NCBI GenBank assembly: GCA_910585575.1
Contig: CAJUFS010000001.1
Location: 52,311 to 116,310, forward strand
Direction of reading: 5' to 3'
DNA length: 64,000 bases
Source of the DNA: an uncultured Adlercreutzia sp.
Lineage (GTDB): Bacteria; Actinomycetota; Coriobacteriia; Coriobacteriales; Eggerthellaceae
Part shown: positions 34,621-40,942 of the stretch, piece after piece
Numbering within the stretch: the first letter of the stretch is position 1
How the letters are laid out: the number at the start of each line of letters is the position of its first letter
Position numbers and translations under genes: made by a program
Notes under the pieces: model-generated
Databases searched by the model: none
What the model saw: only the letters and a program-made list of their open reading frames with translations
What the model was told of the DNA's origin: nothing

Positions 34621-34637
34621 GGAAGAAATGACGGAGA

Positions 34638-34710
34638 GCGGGAGCTGGGAAGGAGCTCCCGCCTAGATACGAGGAAGCGCCGGGTCTAAGGGCCCGGCGC
34701 TTTCGTTTTG
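34638..34710 (+). terminator. Tandem hairpin terminator after the giant gene
   Basis: A 9-bp perfect stem (34638-34646 with 34654-34662) is followed by a second 9-bp GC stem (34676-34684 with 34693-34701) and TTCGTTTT. The second hairpin has the form of an intrinsic terminator. Confidence 0.8.
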
Positions 34711-34841
34711 TGCCAGCTTGGGACGGGGCGCACAAGGCGGCGCGCGGCGTTTGCCGGGGGAGAGCCGTGCGCCTGCTCAAAAAACTTCCCGCAAAGGGCG
34801 CTCCCGCGCCGAAAATGAAGGATGGGGCGGCGGGGATTGGT

Positions 34842-34847
34842 TATAAT
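34842..34847 (+). promoter_or_regulatory. Candidate -10 box TATAAT for azlC (leaderless)
   Basis: A perfect TATAAT ends 7 nt before the ATG at 34855, the spacing expected when transcription starts at the start codon. No good -35 or Shine-Dalgarno is visible. Leaderless mRNAs are common in actinobacteria. Confidence 0.4.
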
Positions 34848-34854
34848 GGGGCGC

Positions 34855-35667
34855 ATGTTTTCGCGCGAGCACATACTTTCGGCCTTTTCGGCGGCGGTTC
34901 CCATTATGCTGGGCTATGTGGCCATTGGGCTGCCCTGCGGCATTCTGGGCAATACCATCGGGCTCAACCCGCTGCAGGTGTTTCTGCTTTCGCTGCTGCT
35001 GTATTCCGGCGCCGGCCAGTTCATGATCCCCAACATGTTCCTAGCAGGGTCTTCCGTGGCCTCCATCACCGCCAGCGTTTCTTTGGTGAACACGCGCCAG
35101 ATGCTCTACGCGGCCTCGTTCGCGCCCGAGTGCGCCGGCTGTCCGCGCTGGCTGGCGCTGCTGTTCGCCGCCACGGTAACCGATGAGTCCTACGGCGTGA
35201 ACACGGCGCGCTTCGCCGAGGGGCGCTGGTCGGTGGATCGCGCTCTGATGGTGAACCTGTTCTCCCAAAGTTCGTGGGCCCTTTCCAACGTGGTGGGCTG
35301 CGCGCTGGGCTCGGTGGTGGACATTCCTGTGAGCATCGCCGCCTTCGCCATGACGGCCATCTTCATCTGCCTGCTGGTGACCCAGCGCTTCACCTCGGCC
35401 AACATCGTGGCCATGGTGGTGGCCATGGTGGGCGTGTTTGTGTGCAAGAGCCTGGGGCTTTCCGGGCTGGCCATTTTGGTGGGGGCCGTGGCGGGCGTGG
35501 CCTGCGCCATGGTGTTTTCGCTGGTGCGCGGCAAGGGCGCGGCCGAGGCCTCCTTGGCAGGCGACGCCGCCGATGCTGCCGAGGGCGGCTTGTCGGAGGT
35601 TGCCGGGGCGCCGAAGGAGGAAGGCTTGTCGGAGGATGCCGGGGCGCCGAAGGAGGACGGCCGATGA
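34855..35667 (+). CDS. azlC: AzlC family branched-chain amino-acid exporter, large subunit
   Basis: A 270-residue membrane protein with about six to seven hydrophobic segments. Its start (SAAVPIMLGYVAIGLPCGIL) and the LYSGAGQFM segment are typical of AzlC, the larger half of the AzlCD exporter of branched-chain amino acids and analogues. In-frame ATGs occur at 34822, 34846 and 34855; I chose 34855 because a TATAAT box overlaps 34846 and the family normally starts close to this motif. The C-terminal tail is a cytosolic, family-atypical extension with two copies of a 12-residue unit (GLSExAGAPKEx) from a 36-bp tandem duplication. The stop overlaps the azlD start (ATGA), indicating translational coupling. 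Confidence 0.88.
   Translation: MFSREHILSAFSAAVPIMLGYVAIGLPCGILGNTIGLNPLQVFLLSLLLYSGAGQFMIPNMFLAGSSVASITASVSLVNTRQMLYAASFAPECAGCPRWLALLFAATVTDESYGVNTARFAEGRWSVDRALMVNLFSQSSWALSNVVGCALGSVVDIPVSIAAFAMTAIFICLLVTQRFTSANIVAMVVAMVGVFVCKSLGLSGLAILVGAVAGVACAMVFSLVRGKGAAEASLAGDAADAAEGGLSEVAGAPKEEGLSEDAGAPKEDGR
35587..35658 (+). repeat. 36-bp tandem duplication at the azlC 3' end
   Basis: Copies lie at 35587-35622 and 35623-35658 and differ by only two bases. Each ends with AGGAGG; the second copy's AGGAGG (35651-35656) is the Shine-Dalgarno of azlD. Confidence 0.9.
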
Positions 35668-36002
35668 GCTGGGACGAGTTCTGGATTGTGCTGGCCGGTT
35701 GCGTGCTGGCCATGTGGGCCTGTCGCATCATTCCGCTGTTCCTGCTGAAGGGTAAGGCGCTGCCCGAGAACCTCGAGCGGGCGCTGGGGTTCATTCCGCC
35801 CGCAGCCTTCGCGGCCCTCGTGGCCAACGATCTGCTGAACCCCGGTATGTTCGACAACGGCCTGTGGCCGGCGGGCATTCCACTGGTGGCGGCCGTGGCC
35901 TCGGCGCTGGTGGCGGTGAAGACGAAATCGCTTCTGTGGACGGCCGTGGCAGGGGTGGCCGTGTACGCGGCCTTGGCCTTCTTCGCGGTGCCCGCAGTCT
36001 AG
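35664..36002 (+). CDS. azlD: AzlD family branched-chain amino-acid exporter, small subunit
   Basis: A 112-residue, four-segment hydrophobic protein containing CRIIPLFLLKGKALP, the family hallmark near the N terminus, and LVAVKTKSLLWT. It pairs with AzlC to form the two-component exporter. The ATG overlaps the azlC stop by 4 nt and is preceded by AGGAGG 7 nt upstream, so the two are one operon. Length is normal for the family (about 100-110 residues). Confidence 0.88.
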   Translation: MSWDEFWIVLAGCVLAMWACRIIPLFLLKGKALPENLERALGFIPPAAFAALVANDLLNPGMFDNGLWPAGIPLVAAVASALVAVKTKSLLWTAVAGVAVYAALAFFAVPAV

Positions 36003-36097
36003 AGGCGCCCCCGCTCGGGGCTTGACGAGCGGGCAACGGGGCGGTGCCGCTATTTGGAGATTGTATCGACGCTCCCGCGGGGAGGCGCGCGCCTGCG

Positions 36098-36103
36098 TAC
36101 AAT
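36098..36103 (+). promoter_or_regulatory. Candidate -10 box for the HAD phosphatase gene
   Basis: TACAAT lies 37 nt before the GTG at 36141. No convincing -35 is visible. A GTG at 36110 seven bases on is in another frame and leads to a stop after 34 codons, so the RBS-preceded GTG at 36141 is preferred. Confidence 0.35.
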
Positions 36104-36140
36104 GGAGCTGTGAAAGTACTGTCGATCGGAAGGGTCGTTC

Positions 36141-37049
36141 GTGATCATGCCCGTAGCGCAAAACTCCTACGTGCTCATTCCCGAGGACCAGGGGGGCGAC
36201 GCTCGTCGCGATGAATGCTGTGGCGCCGATGCCCATCTGCCCGCCGGCATCTGCCGGGTGACGCCTCAGGGGCTCGGGGCCGATCGACTGATGGGGGAAA
36301 CCTGGCAGCGCTCGCCCGAGGGCAAGGTGAAGGTGGCGGCCTTCGACTTCGACGGCACCTGCATCCACGGCAATTCGCCGGTGCTGCTGGTGCGCTATCT
36401 GGCGCGCAAGCGCATGCTCGCCCCCTCGGTGGTGATGCGCATTCTCCTGTGGGCCGGCTGCTACAAGGCGCGGCTGCCCCAGAACGAGAGCTGGGTGCGC
36501 GGGCTCGTGTTCCGCGCCTTTGCCGGGCGTCCCGTCGGCGAGGTCAACCGGTTTCTCACCGACTTCTACGACACCTACATCGACCAGCGCTTCCGCTCGG
36601 CGGCCCAGGAGGCCATGGAGCGCCACGAGGCTGCCGGCCATGCCGTGGTGGTGGTCTCGGCCAGCTTCGAGCCCATCATCGCTGCGGCCATGGTGCGCCG
36701 GCCCATTCAGTACGCGGTGGCCACGCGCATGAAGGTGGCGTCCGACGGCACCTACACCAATCAGGTGGAGGGGCTGCCCATCGAGGGACCCCAGAAAGTG
36801 CAGGTGCTGGGGGAGTTCTGCGATGCGCTGTTCGGCGTCGACGGGTGGGAGCTCGCCTATGCCTACGGCGACCATCATTCCGATCGCGCCCTGCTCGGCG
36901 AGGCGGAGCATCCCTGCGCCGTCACGCCCGACCGGCCCCTGACGCGCACGGCCAATGCCGAGGGCTACGACATCCTCGATTGGGAGGAAGAGCCCGGCGC
37001 GGAGGAGTCGGAAGGAAAAAACGGAGAGAGCCCTATCCAAGCGGACTAA
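36141..37049 (+). CDS. HAD superfamily subfamily IB (PSPase-like) phosphatase
   Basis: 302 residues from GTG 36141, preceded by GGAAGG at 7-nt spacing. All four HAD motifs are present: motif I FDFDGT (nucleophile Asp69, acid Asp71), motif II Ser173 in VVVSASFEP, motif III Lys219 in EGPQK, and motif IV YGDHHSD (Asp244, Asp248). The helical cap between motifs I and II fits subfamily IB, which includes SerB-like phosphatases and CicA-like proteins; the substrate cannot be told. The first 55 or so residues precede the domain and look dispensable, so ATG 36291 is a possible alternative start. It lies upstream of the AAA+-like gene, with a 74-nt gap holding a possible promoter. Confidence 0.85.
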   Translation: MIMPVAQNSYVLIPEDQGGDARRDECCGADAHLPAGICRVTPQGLGADRLMGETWQRSPEGKVKVAAFDFDGTCIHGNSPVLLVRYLARKRMLAPSVVMRILLWAGCYKARLPQNESWVRGLVFRAFAGRPVGEVNRFLTDFYDTYIDQRFRSAAQEAMERHEAAGHAVVVVSASFEPIIAAAMVRRPIQYAVATRMKVASDGTYTNQVEGLPIEGPQKVQVLGEFCDALFGVDGWELAYAYGDHHSDRALLGEAEHPCAVTPDRPLTRTANAEGYDILDWEEEPGAEESEGKNGESPIQAD

Positions 37050-37056
37050 TGTTCGA

Positions 37057-37062
37057 TATAAT
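37057..37062 (+). promoter_or_regulatory. Candidate -10 box TATAAT upstream of the AAA+-like gene
   Basis: A perfect TATAAT lies 61 nt before the ATG at 37124 and just after the stop of the HAD gene. No clear -35 is seen. GAGAGG precedes the ATG by 8 nt. Confidence 0.4.
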
Positions 37063-37123
37063 GCCACCGATACACGATTCGCGGGCCGCAAGGTCCGCTT
37101 GCAGCATTTGAGAGGTACCAGCT

Positions 37124-38512
37124 ATGCGAGAGAACATGGATGCGAACATGCCCCCGTGCGACGACGGCGCGGCGGCTGCCAGCGATTATCTGGCCCGGGC
37201 CGTCGCGGCCTGCGAGGCCGGCGACGCGCGCCTGGGGCTTCACCTGTACCTGGCCGCGTTCGAAGAGGCTGTGGAGGGGGCCGACACGCCGTCCGAAGAC
37301 GCCATTTTCGGGCTTAAGCAAGCGTGGCGGGTGGCCTGCTCCGCCAAAGAGCGCGCCCTGGCCGAATACATCTTCGAGCGCTTGGAGCCCTATCTTTCCA
37401 ACGACGAGGCGGCGGCCTGCGCCGAGCAGCTGCAGGGCCTCGCGCTCGACCGGCTCGAGGAGTTCGGCGTCTCCCGCAACGATATCGAGGAAATGTCCGC
37501 AGCCCTGTCCCAGGACATGATGGCCATGGGGCCGCCGCTGGCCCTCATGCCGCCCCTGCCCACGCCTCCCGCAGCCGAAGACGCGCCCGAGGTGCATCCC
37601 ATCGACATTATCACCTACGACACCGTGGCCGGTTACGGCTCGGTTATCGAGCGCATGCGCGCCCTTGGCGTGGGTATGGCCGGCAATCCCGAGTTCGACG
37701 ACTTCGTTTCGCTGCTGAACGCGCGGCACGGTCTCGACGCCATGCCGGTCATCGACAGCCTGCTGTTCTGCTCGCCGGCCCGCGAGGACGCCGGGCGCTT
37801 CATGCTCGCCACTGTGGGCGAGCTGGGCTTGCCGGCCGTGCGCATGCGCATGGAGGAAACCTTCCAGGGCGCCTCGGTGCTCTGCGTCAGCGCCCAGGCT
37901 GAAGATGCCGAGAAGCTCGGCGCCCTGCGGCGCGGCTTCGAAGGCGGCGGCGTGCTCGTGCTGGAAGACGTCGATCTGTGGGGCTCTCCCGTGGCCGAAA
38001 TGACCGATGACGTTAGCAGCTTCCTTATGGCCAGCATGTCGCGGGGCGCACGCGAGGCGGTCAACCTCATCCGCCAGGCGGTCGAGAACCCCGAGGTGTA
38101 CGTCTTGGCCTCGGCCACGTCCATCGATGACGTCGATCCCTTCTTCCTCGATCTGCTCAACCCGGTGTCCTGCATCGACATCGAGCTGCCCACCGTTGAA
38201 GAGCGCGTCGACGTTTGGATGGACATTGCCCGCTCGCACCCCTCGCTGCGCTCGCTCAATCGCGACGAGCTGGTGCGCCTTACAGCCCATATGCCCCGCT
38301 ACGATATCTACATGGCCGCCCGCGAGGCCGTGGAAGAGGCCTACAAGCAGGGCCTGGTGGCTCGCCGCTACCAGCCGGTCACCCGTCAGAACCTCTTCGA
38401 CAAGCTGGCCGCCTATCAGCCGCTCGACTCAGCCGAGTACGCCGAGCTCGAGCGCGTGGTGGTAACCGATTTCTCTGCGGGCCTCGATAATCTGGAGGAC
38501 CTGCTCTCGTGA
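37124..38512 (+). CDS. AAA+-like protein with degenerate Walker A
   Basis: 462 residues. The first 130 or so are helical and TPR-like; a Pro-rich hinge (about 138-150) follows. The C-terminal half resembles an AAA+ domain: the place of the P-loop is held by a CSPAREDAGRF segment (216-226) without GKT/S, a Walker B-like VLVLEDVDLW lies at 277-286, an LASAT segment could be sensor 1, and a helical lid follows PTVEERVDVW. With no P-loop lysine it probably does not hydrolyse ATP. I do not recognise a named family and propose no function. Its TGA overlaps the GTG of the MutY-like gene, so the two are coupled. Confidence 0.75.
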   Translation: MRENMDANMPPCDDGAAAASDYLARAVAACEAGDARLGLHLYLAAFEEAVEGADTPSEDAIFGLKQAWRVACSAKERALAEYIFERLEPYLSNDEAAACAEQLQGLALDRLEEFGVSRNDIEEMSAALSQDMMAMGPPLALMPPLPTPPAAEDAPEVHPIDIITYDTVAGYGSVIERMRALGVGMAGNPEFDDFVSLLNARHGLDAMPVIDSLLFCSPAREDAGRFMLATVGELGLPAVRMRMEETFQGASVLCVSAQAEDAEKLGALRRGFEGGGVLVLEDVDLWGSPVAEMTDDVSSFLMASMSRGAREAVNLIRQAVENPEVYVLASATSIDDVDPFFLDLLNPVSCIDIELPTVEERVDVWMDIARSHPSLRSLNRDELVRLTAHMPRYDIYMAAREAVEEAYKQGLVARRYQPVTRQNLFDKLAAYQPLDSAEYAELERVVVTDFSAGLDNLEDLLS

Positions 38513-39399
38513 GCCCCAGGGCCCCAGAAGGGGGAGCATGGCCTTTCCAGGACCGCAGCCTCGGCCAATTTGTCGACGATATGCTGGCAGTGTCGGCGCC
38601 GCTCTATCGCGATTTGCCCTGGCGCGGCATTGACGACCCCTACGCGGTGCTCGTCTCTGAAATCATGCTGCAGCAAACCCAGGTGGTGCGCGTCGAGCGC
38701 TTCTGGCGCCGCTTCCTGGAAGATTTCCCGACTATCGACGCTTTGGCGGCCGCTGCCGTGCCCGACGTGCTCGAGCGCTGGCAGGGGCTCGGCTACAACC
38801 GCCGCGCCCTGGCCTTGAAGCGCACCGCCGATCAGTGCGCGGCCGAGAACGCCGGATGTTTGCCTGCCACTTACGAGGGCCTGTTGGCGTTGCCCGGTAT
38901 TGGGCCGGCCACCGCGGCCGGCGTCATGGCCTTCGCCTATCAGCAGCCGGGCCTGTATCTGGAAACCAACGTGCGCGCCGTGTTCCTGCACGAGCTCTTT
39001 CCCGATGAGGAGCAAGTAAGCGACCGCGTGCTCGAGCCCCTGGTGCGGGCAGCGGCCTTTCATCCTGTGGCAGCGGCTGATCTGCGCCGCTGGTACTACG
39101 GCCTGCTCGATTACGGGGCGCACCTTAAGGCCACGGTGCCGAATCCCTCGCGCCGCAGCGCCTCGCACAGTCGCCAGTCCACCTTCGAGGGCTCGCGGCG
39201 CCAGAAGCGCGCCTGGGTCGTGCGACGCGTGCTGGCAGCCCCGGAAGGGGTGAAGGCCACTCAGGTTCTGGTCGATCTCGAGCACACCGAGCGCGAGGCA
39301 GGACGGCCGGAAGTAGGGGAGGAACTTTTCGCTTCCATTGTGGACGACTTGGTGTCCGAAGGATTCTTCCGCCGCGTGGGGCAGGTTCTCGTCCCCTAG
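38509..39399 (+). CDS. MutY-like HhH-GPD DNA glycosylase lacking the Fe-S cluster
   Basis: 296 residues from GTG 38509, overlapping the upstream stop by 4 nt, with GGAGG 10 nt ahead. The N-terminal LPWRG and SEIMLQQTQV (Glu51, matching the MutY catalytic Glu) and the helix-hairpin-helix LPGIGPATAAGV (128-139) mark an adenine-glycosylase-like fold that removes adenine opposite 8-oxoguanine. The catalytic Asp position is LETNV (Glu152) instead of LDGN. The four cysteines of the [4Fe-4S] loop are absent (about residues 205-230), and no Nudix-like C-terminal domain is present; E. coli MutY has about 350 residues. It belongs to the cluster-less MutY-like group; activity on A:8-oxoG is inferred. 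Confidence 0.82.
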   Translation: MSPRAPEGGAWPFQDRSLGQFVDDMLAVSAPLYRDLPWRGIDDPYAVLVSEIMLQQTQVVRVERFWRRFLEDFPTIDALAAAAVPDVLERWQGLGYNRRALALKRTADQCAAENAGCLPATYEGLLALPGIGPATAAGVMAFAYQQPGLYLETNVRAVFLHELFPDEEQVSDRVLEPLVRAAAFHPVAAADLRRWYYGLLDYGAHLKATVPNPSRRSASHSRQSTFEGSRRQKRAWVVRRVLAAPEGVKATQVLVDLEHTEREAGRPEVGEELFASIVDDLVSEGFFRRVGQVLVP

Positions 39400-39411
39400 G
39401 AACGGACGCTG

Positions 39412-39420
39412 TGCTAGCAT
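39412..39420 (+). promoter_or_regulatory. Extended -10 promoter element for mntP
   Basis: TGC-TAGCAT forms an extended -10 just after the mutY-like stop, placing the transcript start just before the riboswitch. No clear -35 is visible. Confidence 0.4.
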
Positions 39421-39424
39421 AGGG

Positions 39425-39570
39425 GCACCCGCAGGGGAGTAGTCGGCGCAGCACGCTGCGCTACCGCGTCAACATACTGCCGTTTCGGCTGGCGCGGTAT
39501 GAAATGACAAGACGTGCGGTGTGGCCGAGGCTGCACCTTTGAAGCGTCGGCGCAGGCCGGCGTTTTTTTG
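39425..39570 (+). promoter_or_regulatory. yybP-ykoY manganese riboswitch with terminator platform
   Basis: The leader contains two hallmark strings of the yybP-ykoY aptamer: AGGGGAGTAGTC at about 39433 and GCCGAGGCTGCACC at about 39523, separated by two hairpin-forming segments. It is followed by CGTCGGC-GCAG-GCCGGCG (39545-39562) and seven T, an intrinsic terminator. The next gene is mntP, a known regulon member. Mn2+ binding is expected to favour read-through or translation; the terminator suggests transcriptional control. Confidence 0.85.
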
Positions 39571-39589
39571 TGTCGAAAGGAAGACGAGC

Positions 39590-40159
39590 GTGGGATTTGT
39601 CGAGCTGGTGCTCATGGGCGTGGGACTGTCCATGGACGCCTTCGCCGTGGCCGTGTGCAAGGGTCTTTGCATGCCGAAGGTGCGCTGGGGACAGGCGGTG
39701 GTCATCGCCCTGTTCTTCGGAGGCTTCCAGGCGCTCATGCCCCTTGTCGGCTGGGCCATAGGCTCGCTGTTCTCCAGCTACATTACGGCCGTCGACCACT
39801 GGATTGCCTTCGGGCTTCTGGCCTTCATCGGCGCCAAGATGCTCTGGGATGCGTTTCATGAGGAAGACGAGGAAGTGGTGTGCAAGACGCGCCTCGACCT
39901 GCGCGAGCTGACCTTGCTTGCCGTGGCCACCTCCATCGACGCCCTGGCCGTGGGCATCACCTTCGCCTTCCTGGGCGTGAACATCCTGGCGGCCATTGCT
40001 GTCATCGGCGTCACCACCTTCGTGTTGTCGCTGGCGGGCGTTGTGGTAGGCAACGCCTTCGGCTCCCGCTTCGAAAAGCCGGCTACCATCGCCGGCGGCA
40101 TCGTGCTCATCCTCATCGGCCTGAAGATCCTGCTGGAGCATTTGGGGGTGCTGGGGTAG
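39590..40159 (+). CDS. mntP: Manganese efflux pump MntP
   Basis: 189 residues, the usual MntP length (188 in E. coli), with six hydrophobic segments. The paired family motifs are MGVGLSMDAFAVAVCKG near the N terminus and AVATSIDALAVGITFAF in the second half; the membrane Asp residues of these repeats are needed for transport in the family. The start is GTG 39590, chosen because AAAGGAAG lies 6 nt upstream; a longer reading from 39521 would run back through the riboswitch and terminator. It exports Mn2+ across the cytoplasmic membrane under control of the riboswitch ahead of it. Confidence 0.92.
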   Translation: MGFVELVLMGVGLSMDAFAVAVCKGLCMPKVRWGQAVVIALFFGGFQALMPLVGWAIGSLFSSYITAVDHWIAFGLLAFIGAKMLWDAFHEEDEEVVCKTRLDLRELTLLAVATSIDALAVGITFAFLGVNILAAIAVIGVTTFVLSLAGVVVGNAFGSRFEKPATIAGGIVLILIGLKILLEHLGVLG

Positions 40160-40367
40160 GGGACGGCTCTTGTGTTGAGCCGTTGGTTGTGAAGGTCGGC
40201 TCCCGCTTGCTCGGCCCTCGGCCTTGCGCGCGGTTGCTCTTTTCTCCGGAGGCGACTTGGTGAGTCTTTCGGGGTTCTCCGCGGGCGGGGGCGGCATCCC
40301 GCTCCGCTGCTCGCGCCGCTCCGCTGCTCGCTTCGCTCGTGCGCTCCGCTCCTTCATGCATCTACTG

Positions 40368-40393
40368 GGCGACCTTCGGTCGCCTACTTTTTG
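40368..40393 (+). terminator. Hairpin terminator facing mntP transcription
   Basis: GGCGACC-TTC-GGTCGCC followed by TACTTTTT, in the left arm of the inverted-repeat element, about 210 nt after the mntP stop. Confidence 0.6.
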
Positions 40394-40499
40394 GTGTTCA
40401 GACGGTGCCCTCCGGGGATGTCGCCCCCGCCCGCTACAGCGCCAAGGGTGGTATGGGTCTTGGAGGAGGTGTGGCTGGCTCAGCGAATGGCTTCAGTTA

Positions 40500-40677
40500 G
40501 GTTCCAGAAGAGGCTGCTTTGGTACCCTACGGGTCGCCAGAATACACGGGTTCGGTTCTCCTGCTTCGCAAAACCCCAGGTCAGACGATTTCCGTTAGAG
40601 AGGTCGGGGAACCAAACTGCCCCTTCTTGGAACCTAACGTTGCTAGGGAACCAAACTGCTCCTTCTTGGAACCTAGC
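40500..40677. repeat. Three copies of a GGAACC...GGAACC unit in the element core
   Basis: Two direct copies (40607-40637 and 40645-40676, 39-bp period) read GGAACCAAACTGCnCCTTCTTGGAACCTA, and a diverged inverted copy lies at 40500-40530. The inverted copy faces the direct copies and could pair with them. Confidence 0.75.
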
Positions 40678-40800
40678 CTACAGCTTAGAATTGAATTATA
40701 GGGTCTTGGGGTAAGATCGGGTTCAAATCTGCCTTCCTGATACGACCCAGAGCGAGTAGCGGACGGCCCCGCCGCCCCCGCAGGGCACCGTCTGAACACC

Positions 40801-40825
40801 AAAAGAAAAAGCGACCGAAGGTCGC
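40801..40825 (-). terminator. Hairpin terminator of pheA
   Basis: On the minus strand GCGACC-TTC-GGTCGC is followed by TTTTTCTTTT, about 118 nt past the pheA stop. It is the right-arm counterpart of the mntP terminator. Confidence 0.7.
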
Positions 40826-40942
40826 CCAGTAAATGCATGAGGGAGCGCAGCGCACGAGCGAAGCGAGCAGCGGAGCGGCGCGTGCCCGGAGTGGGGCAGC
40901 GGGGCCGTCCGCGGCCAGGTGGAATAGCGCCTCGGCCCCTCG

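Larger units (their letters stand above)
40312..40882. repeat. Inverted-repeat element with about 125-bp arms
   Basis: The left arm (about 40312-40437) and right arm (about 40757-40882) are reverse complements of high identity over the outer 100 bp and weaker over the inner 30. Each arm includes a gctccgctgctcgcttcgctcg tract, a perfect 6-7 bp hairpin with TTC loop, and a shared tggtgttcagacggtgccc string. The core (40438-40756) carries three copies of a GGAACC-bearing unit. No transposase is present. It could be a MITE-like or other non-autonomous repeat. Confidence 0.8.
40160..40942. other. Non-coding interval between mntP and pheA
   Basis: No convincing gene. Almost all of it is the inverted-repeat element described separately, plus about 150 nt of low-complexity GC-rich sequence after mntP. 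Short open frames here are created by the repeats. Confidence 0.75.

Noticed and set aside
29590..34488. Minus-strand open frame of 1,632 codons
   Set aside because: Same register artefact as the larger one; no recognisable protein.
36110..36211. GTG 7 nt after the TACAAT box as a leaderless start of the HAD gene
   Set aside because: It is in a different frame and stops after 34 codons; GTG 36141 has a clear RBS and the correct frame.
35190..37091. Minus-strand open frame of 633 codons across azlCD and the HAD gene
   Set aside because: It lies opposite three genes with clear family motifs and has shadow-frame composition.
40519..40701. 60-codon frame with repeated EPNC-FLEP peptides
   Set aside because: The peptide repeat is only the translation of the 39-bp DNA repeat in the inverted-repeat element; no RBS.
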